Of a stretch of DNA of 21,292 nucleotides, positions 1-7,699 are shown piece by piece. The stretch is from the NCBI GenBank assembly GCA_028719045.1, contig JAQULD010000012.1, forward strand, positions 1 through 21,292. Reading direction: 5' to 3'. Source of the DNA: Candidatus Omnitrophota bacterium (lineage in GTDB: Bacteria; Omnitrophota; Koll11; Gygaellales; Profunditerraquicolaceae). Under the pieces are notes generated by a model. That model searched no databases. It was not told where the DNA came from and saw only the letters and a program-made list of their open reading frames with translations. Position 1 is the first letter of the stretch; the number at the start of each line of letters is the position of its first letter. The position numbers and the translations under genes are program-made.

Positions 1-469
1 AAGCAGCGTAATTTGCCTGCCCGGCGTTCTCTATGACGCCTATAATCGAAGCTATATTTATTATCTTACCAGAGCGCTGCTTTATCATCGGCCGGGACAC
101 AGCCTTGGTGCAATTAAACGTGCCTTTCAGGTTCACATTGATGACCGCATCCCACTCTGCCTGGCTCATACGCAATAAAAGATTGTCTTTCGTAATCCCG
201 GCATTGTTTACTAATATATCAACCTTAGAGAATTTGTCAAGGATTTTGTTAATCGCTTCTTCAACTTTCGCATAATCCGTTACGTCCATTTGCAGCGCGA
301 AAGATTTCCTCCCTAATGCCTCTATATCAAGGGCTGTCTTTTCCGCTTCCTGGGGGTTTACGTCGGCCACAACTATATCGGCGCCTTCTTTGGCCAAGGT
401 AAGCGCGATCGCGCGCCCTATGCCTCTGGCTCCTCCGGTGATCAATGCCACCTTATCTTTAAGTCGCAT
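1..469 (-). CDS. fabG: 3-oxoacyl-ACP reductase FabG, C-terminus cut by window edge
   Basis: This is the first 156 residues of a short-chain dehydrogenase that reduces 3-oxoacyl-ACP with NADPH in the elongation cycle of type II fatty acid synthesis. The N-terminal nucleotide-binding motif TGGARGIGRA is visible, followed by the NNAG motif near residue 90 and the catalytic Ser in NIAS. The catalytic Tyr is residue 154 (NYAA), and the Lys four residues later falls beyond the left edge. The ATG overlaps the end of fabD by 11 bases and is preceded by a strong GGAGGT ribosome site at 475-480, so the start is well supported. It is last in the visible plsX-fabH-fabD-fabG order; acpP and fabF would be expected next but are outside the window. 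Other short-chain dehydrogenases look similar, but the context makes FabG very likely. Confidence 0.95.
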   Translation of the reverse strand, partial: MRLKDKVALITGGARGIGRAIALTLAKEGADIVVADVNPQEAEKTALDIEALGRKSFALQMDVTDYAKVEEAINKILDKFSKVDILVNNAGITKDNLLLRMSQAEWDAVINVNLKGTFNCTKAVSRPMIKQRSGKIINIASIIGVIENAGQANYAA

Positions 470-1385
470 TTTTTACCTCCGAAATTATGTCTTCCTTTTT
501 CTCTATATTACTTACTTTCGCTTCCGGATTGATGCGGCGCATAAGGCCCTTTAATACTTTCCCCGGGCCAAACTCCAGGAATTCAAGCACCCCTTGCGAT
601 AATATGAATTTCATGGAATCTTCCCAGAGAACATTAGAAGCGACCTGCTTGATCAGGTTCCCTTTGATTTCATCAGGGGATACAGCCGGCCTTGCGCTAA
701 CATTGCTTATAAAAACCGTTTTAGGCGCCTTTACATTTATCTTTTCCAATACTTTCGCCAGTTTATCGGAAGCGCCCTTCATAAGGGAAGAATGGAAAGC
801 GCCGCTCACTTCTAATAATATCGCCCTCTTGGCGCCTGTTTTCTCCGCTAAGGCAGCCGCGTTCTCAATTTCCTTAATGCCTCCGGAAATCACTATTTGG
901 CCAGGGCTGTTTAAATTAGCGATTTCAGCCCCGGTCTCCAGGCATATTTTCTTAACCGCTTCCAAATCAAGACCGAGGATAGAAGCCATTTTTCCGGGAA
1001 GCCTCAAAGCCTCCTCTTCCATGAATTCTCCGCGCCGCCTGACTAAATATACGGCGTCTTCGAAACTGAGCGCTTCAGAAGCCACAAGGCTTGAATATTC
1101 CCCAAGGCTTAATCCCGCAGTATAGCTCTTTACGTTTTGCGTATAACGATTAGATGATTTGAATGCCGCCCATGCCGCGATACTTACGGTAAGGATTGCC
1201 GGCTGGCAATTCTGGGTTTTGGTCAGGTCTTCCGCAGGCCCTTCAAAACAAAGTTTTGAAAGAGGAAAACCCAAAGTTCTATCAGCTGTGTCAAAAACAG
1301 CTTTACTTTCCGGGAAAGACTCATACAGGTCTTTACCCATGCCTACATATTGACTGCCTTGGCCCGCGAACAGATAAGCTACCAT
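459..1385 (-). CDS. fabD: Malonyl-CoA:ACP transacylase FabD
   Basis: This 308-residue protein moves malonyl groups from CoA to acyl carrier protein, supplying extender units for fatty acid synthesis. The N-terminal AGQGSQ motif is at residues 7-12. The nucleophile Ser93 sits in GLSLGEYSS, the substrate-carboxylate Arg is in VRRRGEFM around residue 117, and the catalytic His198 is in SGAFHSS. Length is normal for the family. The usual GHSLGE motif has Leu in place of His next to the catalytic Ser, which I take as ordinary variation. The ATG overlaps the fabH stop by 7 bases, with GGGGAG about 13 bases upstream, so translation is probably coupled to fabH. It then overlaps fabG by 11 bases. Confidence 0.97.
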   Translation of the reverse strand: MVAYLFAGQGSQYVGMGKDLYESFPESKAVFDTADRTLGFPLSKLCFEGPAEDLTKTQNCQPAILTVSIAAWAAFKSSNRYTQNVKSYTAGLSLGEYSSLVASEALSFEDAVYLVRRRGEFMEEEALRLPGKMASILGLDLEAVKKICLETGAEIANLNSPGQIVISGGIKEIENAAALAEKTGAKRAILLEVSGAFHSSLMKGASDKLAKVLEKINVKAPKTVFISNVSARPAVSPDEIKGNLIKQVASNVLWEDSMKFILSQGVLEFLEFGPGKVLKGLMRRINPEAKVSNIEKKEDIISEVKNAT

Positions 1386-2356
1386 TTAATTATGCATGCT
1401 CCCCAGACAAGCCCCGCGCCAAAAGCATCAAGAAGGATGGTATCGCCTTTTTTAATCCTTCCAAGCTTTACAGCTTCGCAAAGAGCGATAACCGTTGAAG
1501 CAGACGACATGTTACCATATTTATCTATATTCATATAAACCTTGTCTTCAGGCAATCCTATCCTTTTGGCCACTGCGAGAATGATCCTGGCGTTGGCCTG
1601 ATGAGGGATAAGGCAATCTATGTCTTCCCCCTTAAGCCCCGCTTTTTCCAGCACATTTTCCGCGGCATCCACCATGGACTTTACCGCGATCTTAAAAAGC
1701 TCATTACCGCGCATTTTCAGGTAATGCATACGGCCTTCAACCGTCTTTATGGTAGCGGGATTTCTTGAGCCTCCAGCGGGCATCTGCAGCATATCGGTAT
1801 ATGAGCCGTCGCTGCCAAGATATGTCTCTACTATACCGCCAGACTTTACTTCTTTCAAAACCACAGCCCCCGCCCCGTCCCCGAATAACACGCAGGTGTT
1901 CCTATCCTGCCAGTCGGTAACCGAAGACAATACCTCAGCTCCGATAACCAAGGCGTTTTTGTATACGCCGCGGGCGATAAACTGCTGAGCCACCGTAAGC
2001 GCGTAAATAAAGCCCGCGCAGGCGGCCGATACGTCAAAAGCCACGGCATTTTTCGCTCCGAGCCCCGCCTGCACAAAACAGGCGGTAGAGGGAAACTGCA
2101 TATCCGGGGTAATGGTAGCGACTATTATAAGGTCTAAATCATGGGGCTTTACATCTGCGTCCTTTAAGGCCTCTTTCGCGGCTTCAAGCGCCAGATCCGA
2201 AGTAGCCTCGTGTTTGGCGACGATGTGCCTTTCCTTTATGCCAGTGCGCGTGGTTATCCACTCATCAGAGGTATCCACCATTTTTTCCAGATCAGCGTTG
2301 GTAAGCACTCTCTTCGGTAAATACTGGCCTAATCCTATTATCCCTACTTTTTTCAT
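1379..2356 (-). CDS. fabH: 3-oxoacyl-ACP synthase III FabH
   Basis: This 325-residue ketoacyl-ACP synthase III starts fatty acid chains by condensing acetyl-CoA or a related acyl-CoA with malonyl-ACP. All three catalytic residues are seen: Cys113 in SAACAGF, His252 in PHQAN and Asn282 in GNMSSAS, at spacing typical of FabH. The N-terminal GLGQYLPKR and TRTGIKERH motifs are also characteristic. The gene starts one base after the plsX stop, with AAGG about 8 bases before the ATG. It overlaps fabD by 7 bases. Primer specificity (straight or branched) cannot be read from the sequence. Confidence 0.97.
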   Translation of the reverse strand: MKKVGIIGLGQYLPKRVLTNADLEKMVDTSDEWITTRTGIKERHIVAKHEATSDLALEAAKEALKDADVKPHDLDLIIVATITPDMQFPSTACFVQAGLGAKNAVAFDVSAACAGFIYALTVAQQFIARGVYKNALVIGAEVLSSVTDWQDRNTCVLFGDGAGAVVLKEVKSGGIVETYLGSDGSYTDMLQMPAGGSRNPATIKTVEGRMHYLKMRGNELFKIAVKSMVDAAENVLEKAGLKGEDIDCLIPHQANARIILAVAKRIGLPEDKVYMNIDKYGNMSSASTVIALCEAVKLGRIKKGDTILLDAFGAGLVWGACIIKW

Positions 2357-2357
2357 A

Positions 2358-3344
2358 TTATACCTTCAGCGCCTCTAAGATCTTCTCGTTAAACTGGCGC
2401 TCCACTTCTTCCTTCGCGGCCCGGATAGCGTTCTTTATGGCTTTCACATTGGACCTGCCGTGGCCTATAATGACCACGCCGTTTACGCCAAGCAAAGGCG
2501 CCCCGCCGTATTCGGAATAATCCACTTCTTTCTTAAACTTAAGAAGATTTTTCTTTAATAAAAACAGCCCTATTTTCCCTCTCAAGCTGCTTACCAGGTG
2601 CCTTTTTAAAAATACCATCATGGTATCAGCAAGGCTTTCAGACACCTTCAACGCCACGTTACCCACGAACCCGTCGCAGATAATTATATCGCATTTACCG
2701 GAGAACAGGTCCTTGCCTTCCACATTACCGATAAAATTAAGTTTGCTTTTTTCCAAAAGCTCCGCGGTTTCTTTAACGAAACCCGTCCCCTTTGATTCTT
2801 CTTCCCCCACATTTAAAAGTCCGGAAGAAGGATTGGTTTTATTCAAAATACAACGGCTGTAAGCGTCAGCCATGATCCCGTATTGCAGCAATTGCGACGG
2901 TTTGGGGTCAATATTGGCTCCCACATCAATGATCAATGATATCCCTTTTAGCGTAGGAAGTATTATCGCTATCCCGGGCCGTTCGATGCCGGGCAGCAGG
3001 CCGAGGCTTAAAGTAGCGGCGCAGACTGCCGCGCCGGTATTGCCGGCGCTAAAAAAAGCGTCGCCTTTGCCTTCTTTGACCAGATTAAGGCCGACCACTA
3101 TGGAAGAATCCCTTTTCCTCATGACGCTCGTAGCCGGCGATTCGCTCATTTCAATCACTTCTTTGGCAGGATGGACCGAGATCTTATCGCCTTTATATCC
3201 TGACTTCTTAAGCAGGTCCTTTATCCGCTGTTCATCCCCGACAAGGACTACCTCCACCCGATATTCTTTTACCGCGGCTATCGCGCCTTTTATTACAACA
3301 TCAGGCGCGTAATCCCCGCCCATGGCATCAACAATTATTTTCAT
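2358..3344 (-). CDS. plsX: Phosphate acyltransferase PlsX
   Basis: This 328-residue protein converts acyl-ACP to acyl-phosphate, the donor used by the membrane acyltransferase PlsY in the first step of phospholipid synthesis. The family signature begins at the N-terminus (VDAMGGDYAP), and the motifs SAGNTGA and GFVGNVALK are seen further on. Length matches the family. It lies 52 bases after rpmF and one base before fabH, the common rpmF-plsX-fabH order. No Shine-Dalgarno sequence is evident before the ATG; the leader there is A/T-rich (CCAAAATTAAAAT), so initiation may rely on low structure or coupling. Confidence 0.97.
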   Translation of the reverse strand: MKIIVDAMGGDYAPDVVIKGAIAAVKEYRVEVVLVGDEQRIKDLLKKSGYKGDKISVHPAKEVIEMSESPATSVMRKRDSSIVVGLNLVKEGKGDAFFSAGNTGAAVCAATLSLGLLPGIERPGIAIILPTLKGISLIIDVGANIDPKPSQLLQYGIMADAYSRCILNKTNPSSGLLNVGEEESKGTGFVKETAELLEKSKLNFIGNVEGKDLFSGKCDIIICDGFVGNVALKVSESLADTMMVFLKRHLVSSLRGKIGLFLLKKNLLKFKKEVDYSEYGGAPLLGVNGVVIIGHGRSNVKAIKNAIRAAKEEVERQFNEKILEALKV

Positions 3345-3396
3345 ATTTTAATTTTGGTTGTTATTGCTGTTATGGCCGTTCAGTACGCCGATACCG

Positions 3397-3597
3397 TTAA
3401 CGTTCCTTCTTTTTTTCTTTTGCCTTGATCTCGACGACCTGTTTGCCGTTGTAATAACCGCAGACAGCGCAAACGCGATGCGGCTGCTTTGGTTGTTTAC
3501 ACTGCGGGCATGGAGTGAGATTCGTGGATTTTACTTTCCAGTGATTACGGCGCTTTCTCCCCCGCGCCGCTGAATGTCGTTTTTTTGGTAGAGCCAT
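3397..3597 (-). CDS. rpmF: 50S ribosomal protein L32
   Basis: This 66-residue basic protein is L32 of the large ribosomal subunit. It starts MALPKKRHSA, the family's usual opening, continues with the arginine-rich RGRKRRNHW stretch and has two CxxC pairs (Cys30/33 and Cys43/46) that form the zinc ribbon. The Lys-rich tail KEKKKER is slightly extended. An AAAGGGGG ribosome site lies upstream. It is followed by plsX and preceded 21 bases upstream by the DUF177 gene, the widespread yceD-rpmF-plsX order linking ribosome assembly with lipid synthesis. Because all four zinc-binding Cys are present, this is the zinc-containing form. Confidence 0.97.
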   Translation of the reverse strand: MALPKKRHSAARGRKRRNHWKVKSTNLTPCPQCKQPKQPHRVCAVCGYYNGKQVVEIKAKEKKKER

Positions 3598-3618
3598 TGT
3601 GAGTACCCCCTTTTATAG

Positions 3619-4035
3619 TTAGTGTGAAGAACCGCAACCGCAGTTGCCTTCATTCAGGTTTTTCCCGCAATTCGGGCATAAACCCCTGCAATCTGCCTTA
3701 CAGAGAGGCTTTATCGGAAAATCTATGACTATTTCCTCTCTTATATCCGGATCCAGGTCCAGCGTATGGGTTTTCTTATCAACCTGGTAATCAAGCTTGA
3801 AATCTTTTGCGTAATCGTGGTCGTATTCATTAATACACCTGCTGCATACGAGCCTCTCAACCGTATTTACGGTCAGATCAACGGAAACAGTATCGGTGAT
3901 CTTAAATACCCTGGCCTTTACCTTAACGGGGGAAGGGAATTTAACTATCTCTGTGTCCAGGTCCAAAACCTGAGGCCCTATTGTTTCCTCTAAAATAAAC
4001 CCCTCGGCAGGTATCTGGTCAATGTTTATTTTCAT
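3619..4035 (-). CDS. DUF177 / YceD-like protein, 23S rRNA accumulation
   Basis: This 138-residue protein belongs to the DUF177 (YceD) family, whose members lie before rpmF in many bacteria and are linked to accumulation of 23S rRNA. The family pattern is clear: a CSRC pair at Cys64/67 followed by an acidic aromatic stretch (YDHDYAKDF), and a C-terminal cysteine cluster with CRGLCPNCGKNLN (Cys112, 116, 120 and 123) plus CGC near the end. The extra cysteines suggest metal binding, which is inference. The ATG overlaps the coaD stop in an ATGA, so the two are probably translationally coupled. The molecular role is not settled for the family. Confidence 0.9.
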   Translation of the reverse strand: MKINIDQIPAEGFILEETIGPQVLDLDTEIVKFPSPVKVKARVFKITDTVSVDLTVNTVERLVCSRCINEYDHDYAKDFKLDYQVDKKTHTLDLDPDIREEIVIDFPIKPLCKADCRGLCPNCGKNLNEGNCGCGSSH

Positions 4036-4523
4036 AACCCTAATTTTCGCTTCAGCGCCTTTTCTACAAACCCGGGAACAAAAGAGGAAAGGTTAGCTTT
4101 TAAAGAAGCAGCCTCTTTCAAAAGCTTGGAGGAAAGATAGCTGTAAGACTCCTGAGGCATAAGGAATATTGTCTCGATGTCCGGGGCCAGTTTCATATTG
4201 GTCAAGGCCATCTGGAATTCATATTCAAAGTCTGAGATCATCCTCAGGCCGCGGATAAGCACTTTGGAACGGTTTTTCCGGGCGTAATCCACGACCAGGC
4301 CGTCAAAATGATCCACCCGGACATTCTTTAATTTTGCGGTTACTTTCCTTAGCATATCCACTCTTGCCTCTACGCTAAAGAGCGGATGTTTATGGGGATT
4401 ATGCGCTACCGCTACAATCACTTCAGGGAATATCTCCTGCGCCCTTTTAATCAGGTCTATATGGCCGTATGTTACCGGGTCAAAAGTCCCCGGGTAAATA
4501 GCCCTCTGCAGCATTTTTTTCAT
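4032..4523 (-). CDS. coaD: Phosphopantetheine adenylyltransferase CoaD
   Basis: This 163-residue nucleotidyltransferase joins ATP and 4'-phosphopantetheine to give dephospho-CoA, the penultimate step of coenzyme A synthesis. The nucleotide-binding motif TYGH is at residues 18-21 after YPGTFDPV. RGLR is at residues 91-94, followed by ISDFEYEFQMA, and the C-terminal SYLSSKLLKE motif is at about 128-137. Size is typical. The start chosen overlaps the rsmD stop in an ATGA; a second ATG three codons downstream is possible. The rsmD-coaD pairing is very common in bacteria. CoA supply fits the fatty acid genes downstream. Confidence 0.96.
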   Translation of the reverse strand: MKKMLQRAIYPGTFDPVTYGHIDLIKRAQEIFPEVIVAVAHNPHKHPLFSVEARVDMLRKVTAKLKNVRVDHFDGLVVDYARKNRSKVLIRGLRMISDFEYEFQMALTNMKLAPDIETIFLMPQESYSYLSSKLLKEAASLKANLSSFVPGFVEKALKRKLGL

Positions 4524-5110
4524 TCTGCTTCCTTTGATACTGTATCCGCTCCGGAGGAAGAATACTTGTAAAATGACAACAAAGTATCTCCGTAAACGGA
4601 TTTTTTGAATATAAATAAATTACCTGCCTGATCAGGCAGGGTATCTTTCTTAAAATGCTGCACAATCACATAACTATAGCGGGATAATATATCACAAGCC
4701 CCCAGGATTTGCAAGGTTTTTTTTGCCAGGTCCTGGTAGTAAGGCGGATCCAGGAAAATAATGTCAAAAATCTTTTTGTCCCTGGAAAACACCGGTAAAG
4801 CATCAAAAACATCTTTGTTTATGACAGTTACGTTCGGCTTAGAACCGGGGGTTTGGCCCAGATTGCCCGCGTTTTCCTGTATTAACCTCACCGCTTGCCT
4901 GTCTTTTTCCACAAATACCGCTTCTTTTACGCCCGCAGACAGGGCTTCCAGCCCTACCGCCCCTGAACCCGCGAACAACTCCAGGAACGACAGCCCCTCT
5001 ATATCCCCCAGGATATCAAACAAGGCCTTTCTTACTTTATCCTGCGTTGGCCTGATTGTTTTGGGGGTATTAATAGCTTTACCTTTATATATACCTGAAA
5101 TTATGCGCAT
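4520..5110 (-). CDS. rsmD: 16S rRNA (guanine966-N2)-methyltransferase RsmD
   Basis: This 196-residue S-adenosylmethionine-dependent methyltransferase is expected to modify G966 of 16S rRNA during small-subunit assembly. The N-terminal MRIISGIYKGK is typical of the family. The SAM-binding motif LELFAGSGAVG lies around residues 43-53 and the catalytic DPPY at 121-124. It follows recG by 9 bases and overlaps coaD by four, forming the common recG-rsmD-coaD order. Confidence 0.95.
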   Translation of the reverse strand: MRIISGIYKGKAINTPKTIRPTQDKVRKALFDILGDIEGLSFLELFAGSGAVGLEALSAGVKEAVFVEKDRQAVRLIQENAGNLGQTPGSKPNVTVINKDVFDALPVFSRDKKIFDIIFLDPPYYQDLAKKTLQILGACDILSRYSYVIVQHFKKDTLPDQAGNLFIFKKSVYGDTLLSFYKYSSSGADTVSKEAE

Positions 5111-5119
5111 TTTTAGATA

Positions 5120-7210
5120 TTAGCCTACCATTATTAGTTTCTCATAACCGGGGAATCTTTGCAACAGCCTTTCTTTTAAGGAAATATTGTTTTTCGAGGC
5201 CAATTCGGGGTCAAGATTCACCAGATTCACCGCTTCTTCCCTGGCATGCTTTAACAATTGCATCTGGGTAAGCAGATTGCCGATCTTAAGCTCGGTCAGT
5301 CCGTGCTGCCTGCTGCCGAAAAACTCCCCCGCTCCCCTTATCTTTAAATCTTCTTCCGCTATCCTGAAACCGTCTTTATATTTAACCATTGCCTCTATGC
5401 GCGCCTTCGCTTCCTCGGTCTTTGCCTCGGAGACCAAAAGACAGAAGGATGCGCTTGTGCCCCTGCCCACCCTTCCGCGCAGCTGATGCAGCTGGCTTAA
5501 CCCGAAACGCTCGGCGTTCTGGATAATCATGCATGTGGCATTAGGAATGTCAATGCCCACCTCCAGTACTGTGGTAGAAACTATAATGTCTAATTCTTTA
5601 TCTTTGAACTTGCGCATCACTTCATCCTGTTCTTGCTGCTTTAGCTTACCGTGGATAAGCCCGAGCCTGAAAGCCTTGAATTCATTCGCCTTAAACTGCT
5701 CATACATCCTTTTTGCCCCGGCAATATCAAGGGCGTAAGATTCTTCGATCACCGGGTAAACTATAAAAGCCTGCCTCCCCTGTTTTAGCTCGGACTTGGC
5801 TATCTCGTAAGCCTGGCCTTCATTATCCGGGCCAAAATGCATGGTTTTTATTTGCGGCCTGCCCGCGGGAAGTTCATCTATGACGGATACGTCCAAATCC
5901 CCGTACAAAGTGATGGCTAGCGTCCTTGGTATGGGGGTAGCGGTCATGATAAGCACATCCGGGTTTAACGCTTTCTTTGGCAGAAGGGCCCTTTGGCCCA
6001 CGCCAAACTTATGCTGCTCGTCTATTACGACCAACCCCAGGTTTTTAAATTCCACATCCTCTTCAAGCAAGGCGTGCGTGCCTATAACTAAATCGATCTT
6101 GCCTTCTTTTATTCCTCTATATACGAGCCCTTTGCCCTCTTTGCGCCCTCCGCCTGTCAATAAGCCAAGGTTCACCTTATTAAACTTCACGCTAAGGGCC
6201 TCAAGCTGAGCGCTGATTTTAGCGTAATGCTGCTTAGCGAGTATTTCCGTGGGCGCCATAAAAGCCGCCTGGAATCCCCCCTGGACAGCCATTAAAGCCG
6301 CGGCTGTCGCGACAACTGTTTTCCCTGAACCCACATCGCCCTGGATGAGCCTCTGCATGACAAAAGGTTTTGACATATCGCTCTTTATCTCGTTTATAAC
6401 TTTTTCCTGGCTTGAGGTAAGTTTAAAGGGAAGGCTTGCCAGAAAATTACTTATCAATTCGCCTTCCGCTTTATGCGCTATGCCTGTTTTTTCTTTTCTT
6501 TTTATTTTTCTTATGACCAGCGGCAGTTGGAACAGGAAAAACTCTTCGAAGGCAAGCCTCCTGTAAGCTTCTTCCTGCAGCTCCCGGGTTTGCGGAAAAT
6601 GTATGTTGATCAAGCTTCGGGCGAGGTTCAAAAGGCCGTTCCTTGACCGTATATCATAAGGCAGAAAGTCATTTACCTTGGCCGTGTACTCGTCGATTAT
6701 CTGTTTTACCATGCGGCGGAAATTCCTTTGGGATATACCTTGCGGCAGGGAATAAACAGGAACGATCCTGCCCATGTTGAGCGATTCCTCTTCTTCAGAT
6801 ACGATCTCGAATTCAGGAGCGCTCATCTGCAGCCTGCCGGCGTAACGCTCGACCTTGCCGTATAAAATAAGCGTCTGCCCGGGCTGGAAATAATTCCTCA
6901 GGTACGGCTGATTGAACCAGACACATTTAAGGACCCCGCTTTCATCCGTTACAGCGGCCTCGGTAATGCTAAATCCTTTTCTCCTGAACGATCCCCGCCC
7001 TCCCCTGGCCAGGACCTGGACTTTTATGGTGCCGGCTTCCCCTTCTTTTAATTCCGATATACGGAGAAAATTAGTGCGGTCTTCATAGCGGCGCGGAAAA
7101 TAATAAAAAAGGTCCTCTATTGAATAAATCCCGGATTTATTAAAAGTCTTTTCTCTTTTCGGGCCGACCCCTTTTAAATAACGGACGGGTATCTGGTTCA
7201 ATTTTTCCAT
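5120..7210 (-). CDS. recG: ATP-dependent DNA helicase RecG
   Basis: RecG remodels stalled replication forks and branched recombination intermediates. The start is placed at the ATG at 7208-7210, giving 696 residues, because the frame upstream overlaps the preceding gene and the N-terminal MEKLNQIPVRYLKGVGP fits the family; only a weak GAG lies upstream. The wedge/OB-fold region occupies roughly residues 30-180. The helicase core has Walker A GDVGSGKT (Lys near residue 297), DEQH near 397-400, TATPIPRTLA, and the RGRVGRG arginine-finger motif in the second RecA-like domain. The C-terminus ends in the usual RFPGYEKL. No domain is missing. Confidence 0.97.
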   Translation of the reverse strand: MEKLNQIPVRYLKGVGPKREKTFNKSGIYSIEDLFYYFPRRYEDRTNFLRISELKEGEAGTIKVQVLARGGRGSFRRKGFSITEAAVTDESGVLKCVWFNQPYLRNYFQPGQTLILYGKVERYAGRLQMSAPEFEIVSEEEESLNMGRIVPVYSLPQGISQRNFRRMVKQIIDEYTAKVNDFLPYDIRSRNGLLNLARSLINIHFPQTRELQEEAYRRLAFEEFFLFQLPLVIRKIKRKEKTGIAHKAEGELISNFLASLPFKLTSSQEKVINEIKSDMSKPFVMQRLIQGDVGSGKTVVATAAALMAVQGGFQAAFMAPTEILAKQHYAKISAQLEALSVKFNKVNLGLLTGGGRKEGKGLVYRGIKEGKIDLVIGTHALLEEDVEFKNLGLVVIDEQHKFGVGQRALLPKKALNPDVLIMTATPIPRTLAITLYGDLDVSVIDELPAGRPQIKTMHFGPDNEGQAYEIAKSELKQGRQAFIVYPVIEESYALDIAGAKRMYEQFKANEFKAFRLGLIHGKLKQQEQDEVMRKFKDKELDIIVSTTVLEVGIDIPNATCMIIQNAERFGLSQLHQLRGRVGRGTSASFCLLVSEAKTEEAKARIEAMVKYKDGFRIAEEDLKIRGAGEFFGSRQHGLTELKIGNLLTQMQLLKHAREEAVNLVNLDPELASKNNISLKERLLQRFPGYEKLIMVG

Positions 7211-7223
7211 AAACTCTAATCGG

Positions 7224-7697
7224 TTAAAGCGTATACTGGGGCTCTTCGGATTCAGGACGGGATTTTTCAGGCGAATTTGGCGCCTGCTGAGAAGGCGTGT
7301 TTTCATCCCCTTTGCTTTTGCCCTGCTTGACGTCTACCCAGAAATCCTGAGTGGAATAGGTTTTATTTTCTATTGTGATAGTTGCGGGCTCTATTCTGAA
7401 TTTACCCGCGGCGGGAGCGGCTAAAATATAAGCGTAAACAAGGATAGACTGCATATCTGACTTACCGAAAGCCAGGGTCGATGACTGTGCCTGTGAAACG
7501 ATAACGAAATTCTCGAATTTAGGGACATTAGGCTCCGGGACCCTCTTCTCCGAAGACGTAACGGTCAATTTATAAGTAAGCGCCTCGCCTGTAACGATAC
7601 TGGTCTTGTCTATCTCAGCCTTAATCGTGGTTTCGGCAAAAGCCGGATAACCGCAGAGTAAAATAAAAACCGAGGCTATAAGAAGCTTCTTTTTCAT
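7224..7697 (-). CDS. Short secreted BatD-like protein
   Basis: The start is set at the ATG at 7695-7697, two bases after the HD-GYP stop, giving 157 residues; upstream in-frame codons overlap that gene. There is a clear signal peptide (residues 1-21, cleavage after PAFA). The mature part resembles the N-terminal domain of BatD / oxygen-tolerance proteins: KTSIVTGEALTYKLTV, then PNVPKFENFVIVS and a strand-rich segment ending in FWVDVKQGK. The last 35 or so residues are polar and Pro/Ser/Glu-rich and look disordered. Full BatD proteins are several times longer and membrane-anchored, and no BatA/BatB partners are nearby, so this is a single-domain relative or a remnant. Cellular role unknown; a periplasmic location is inferred. 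Confidence 0.7.
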   Translation of the reverse strand: MKKKLLIASVFILLCGYPAFAETTIKAEIDKTSIVTGEALTYKLTVTSSEKRVPEPNVPKFENFVIVSQAQSSTLAFGKSDMQSILVYAYILAAPAAGKFRIEPATITIENKTYSTQDFWVDVKQGKSKGDENTPSQQAPNSPEKSRPESEEPQYTL

Positions 7698-7699
7698 AG

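Noticed and set aside
487..1125. A 212-codon open frame on the plus strand opposite fabD
   Set aside because: It is the antisense shadow of a gene with all its catalytic motifs. Its own translation has no recognisable domain and no ribosome site.
7211..7306. A 32-residue N-terminal extension of RecG
   Set aside because: It overlaps the end of the BatD-like gene and adds no family sequence; RecG proteins normally begin near the MEKLNQIPV segment.
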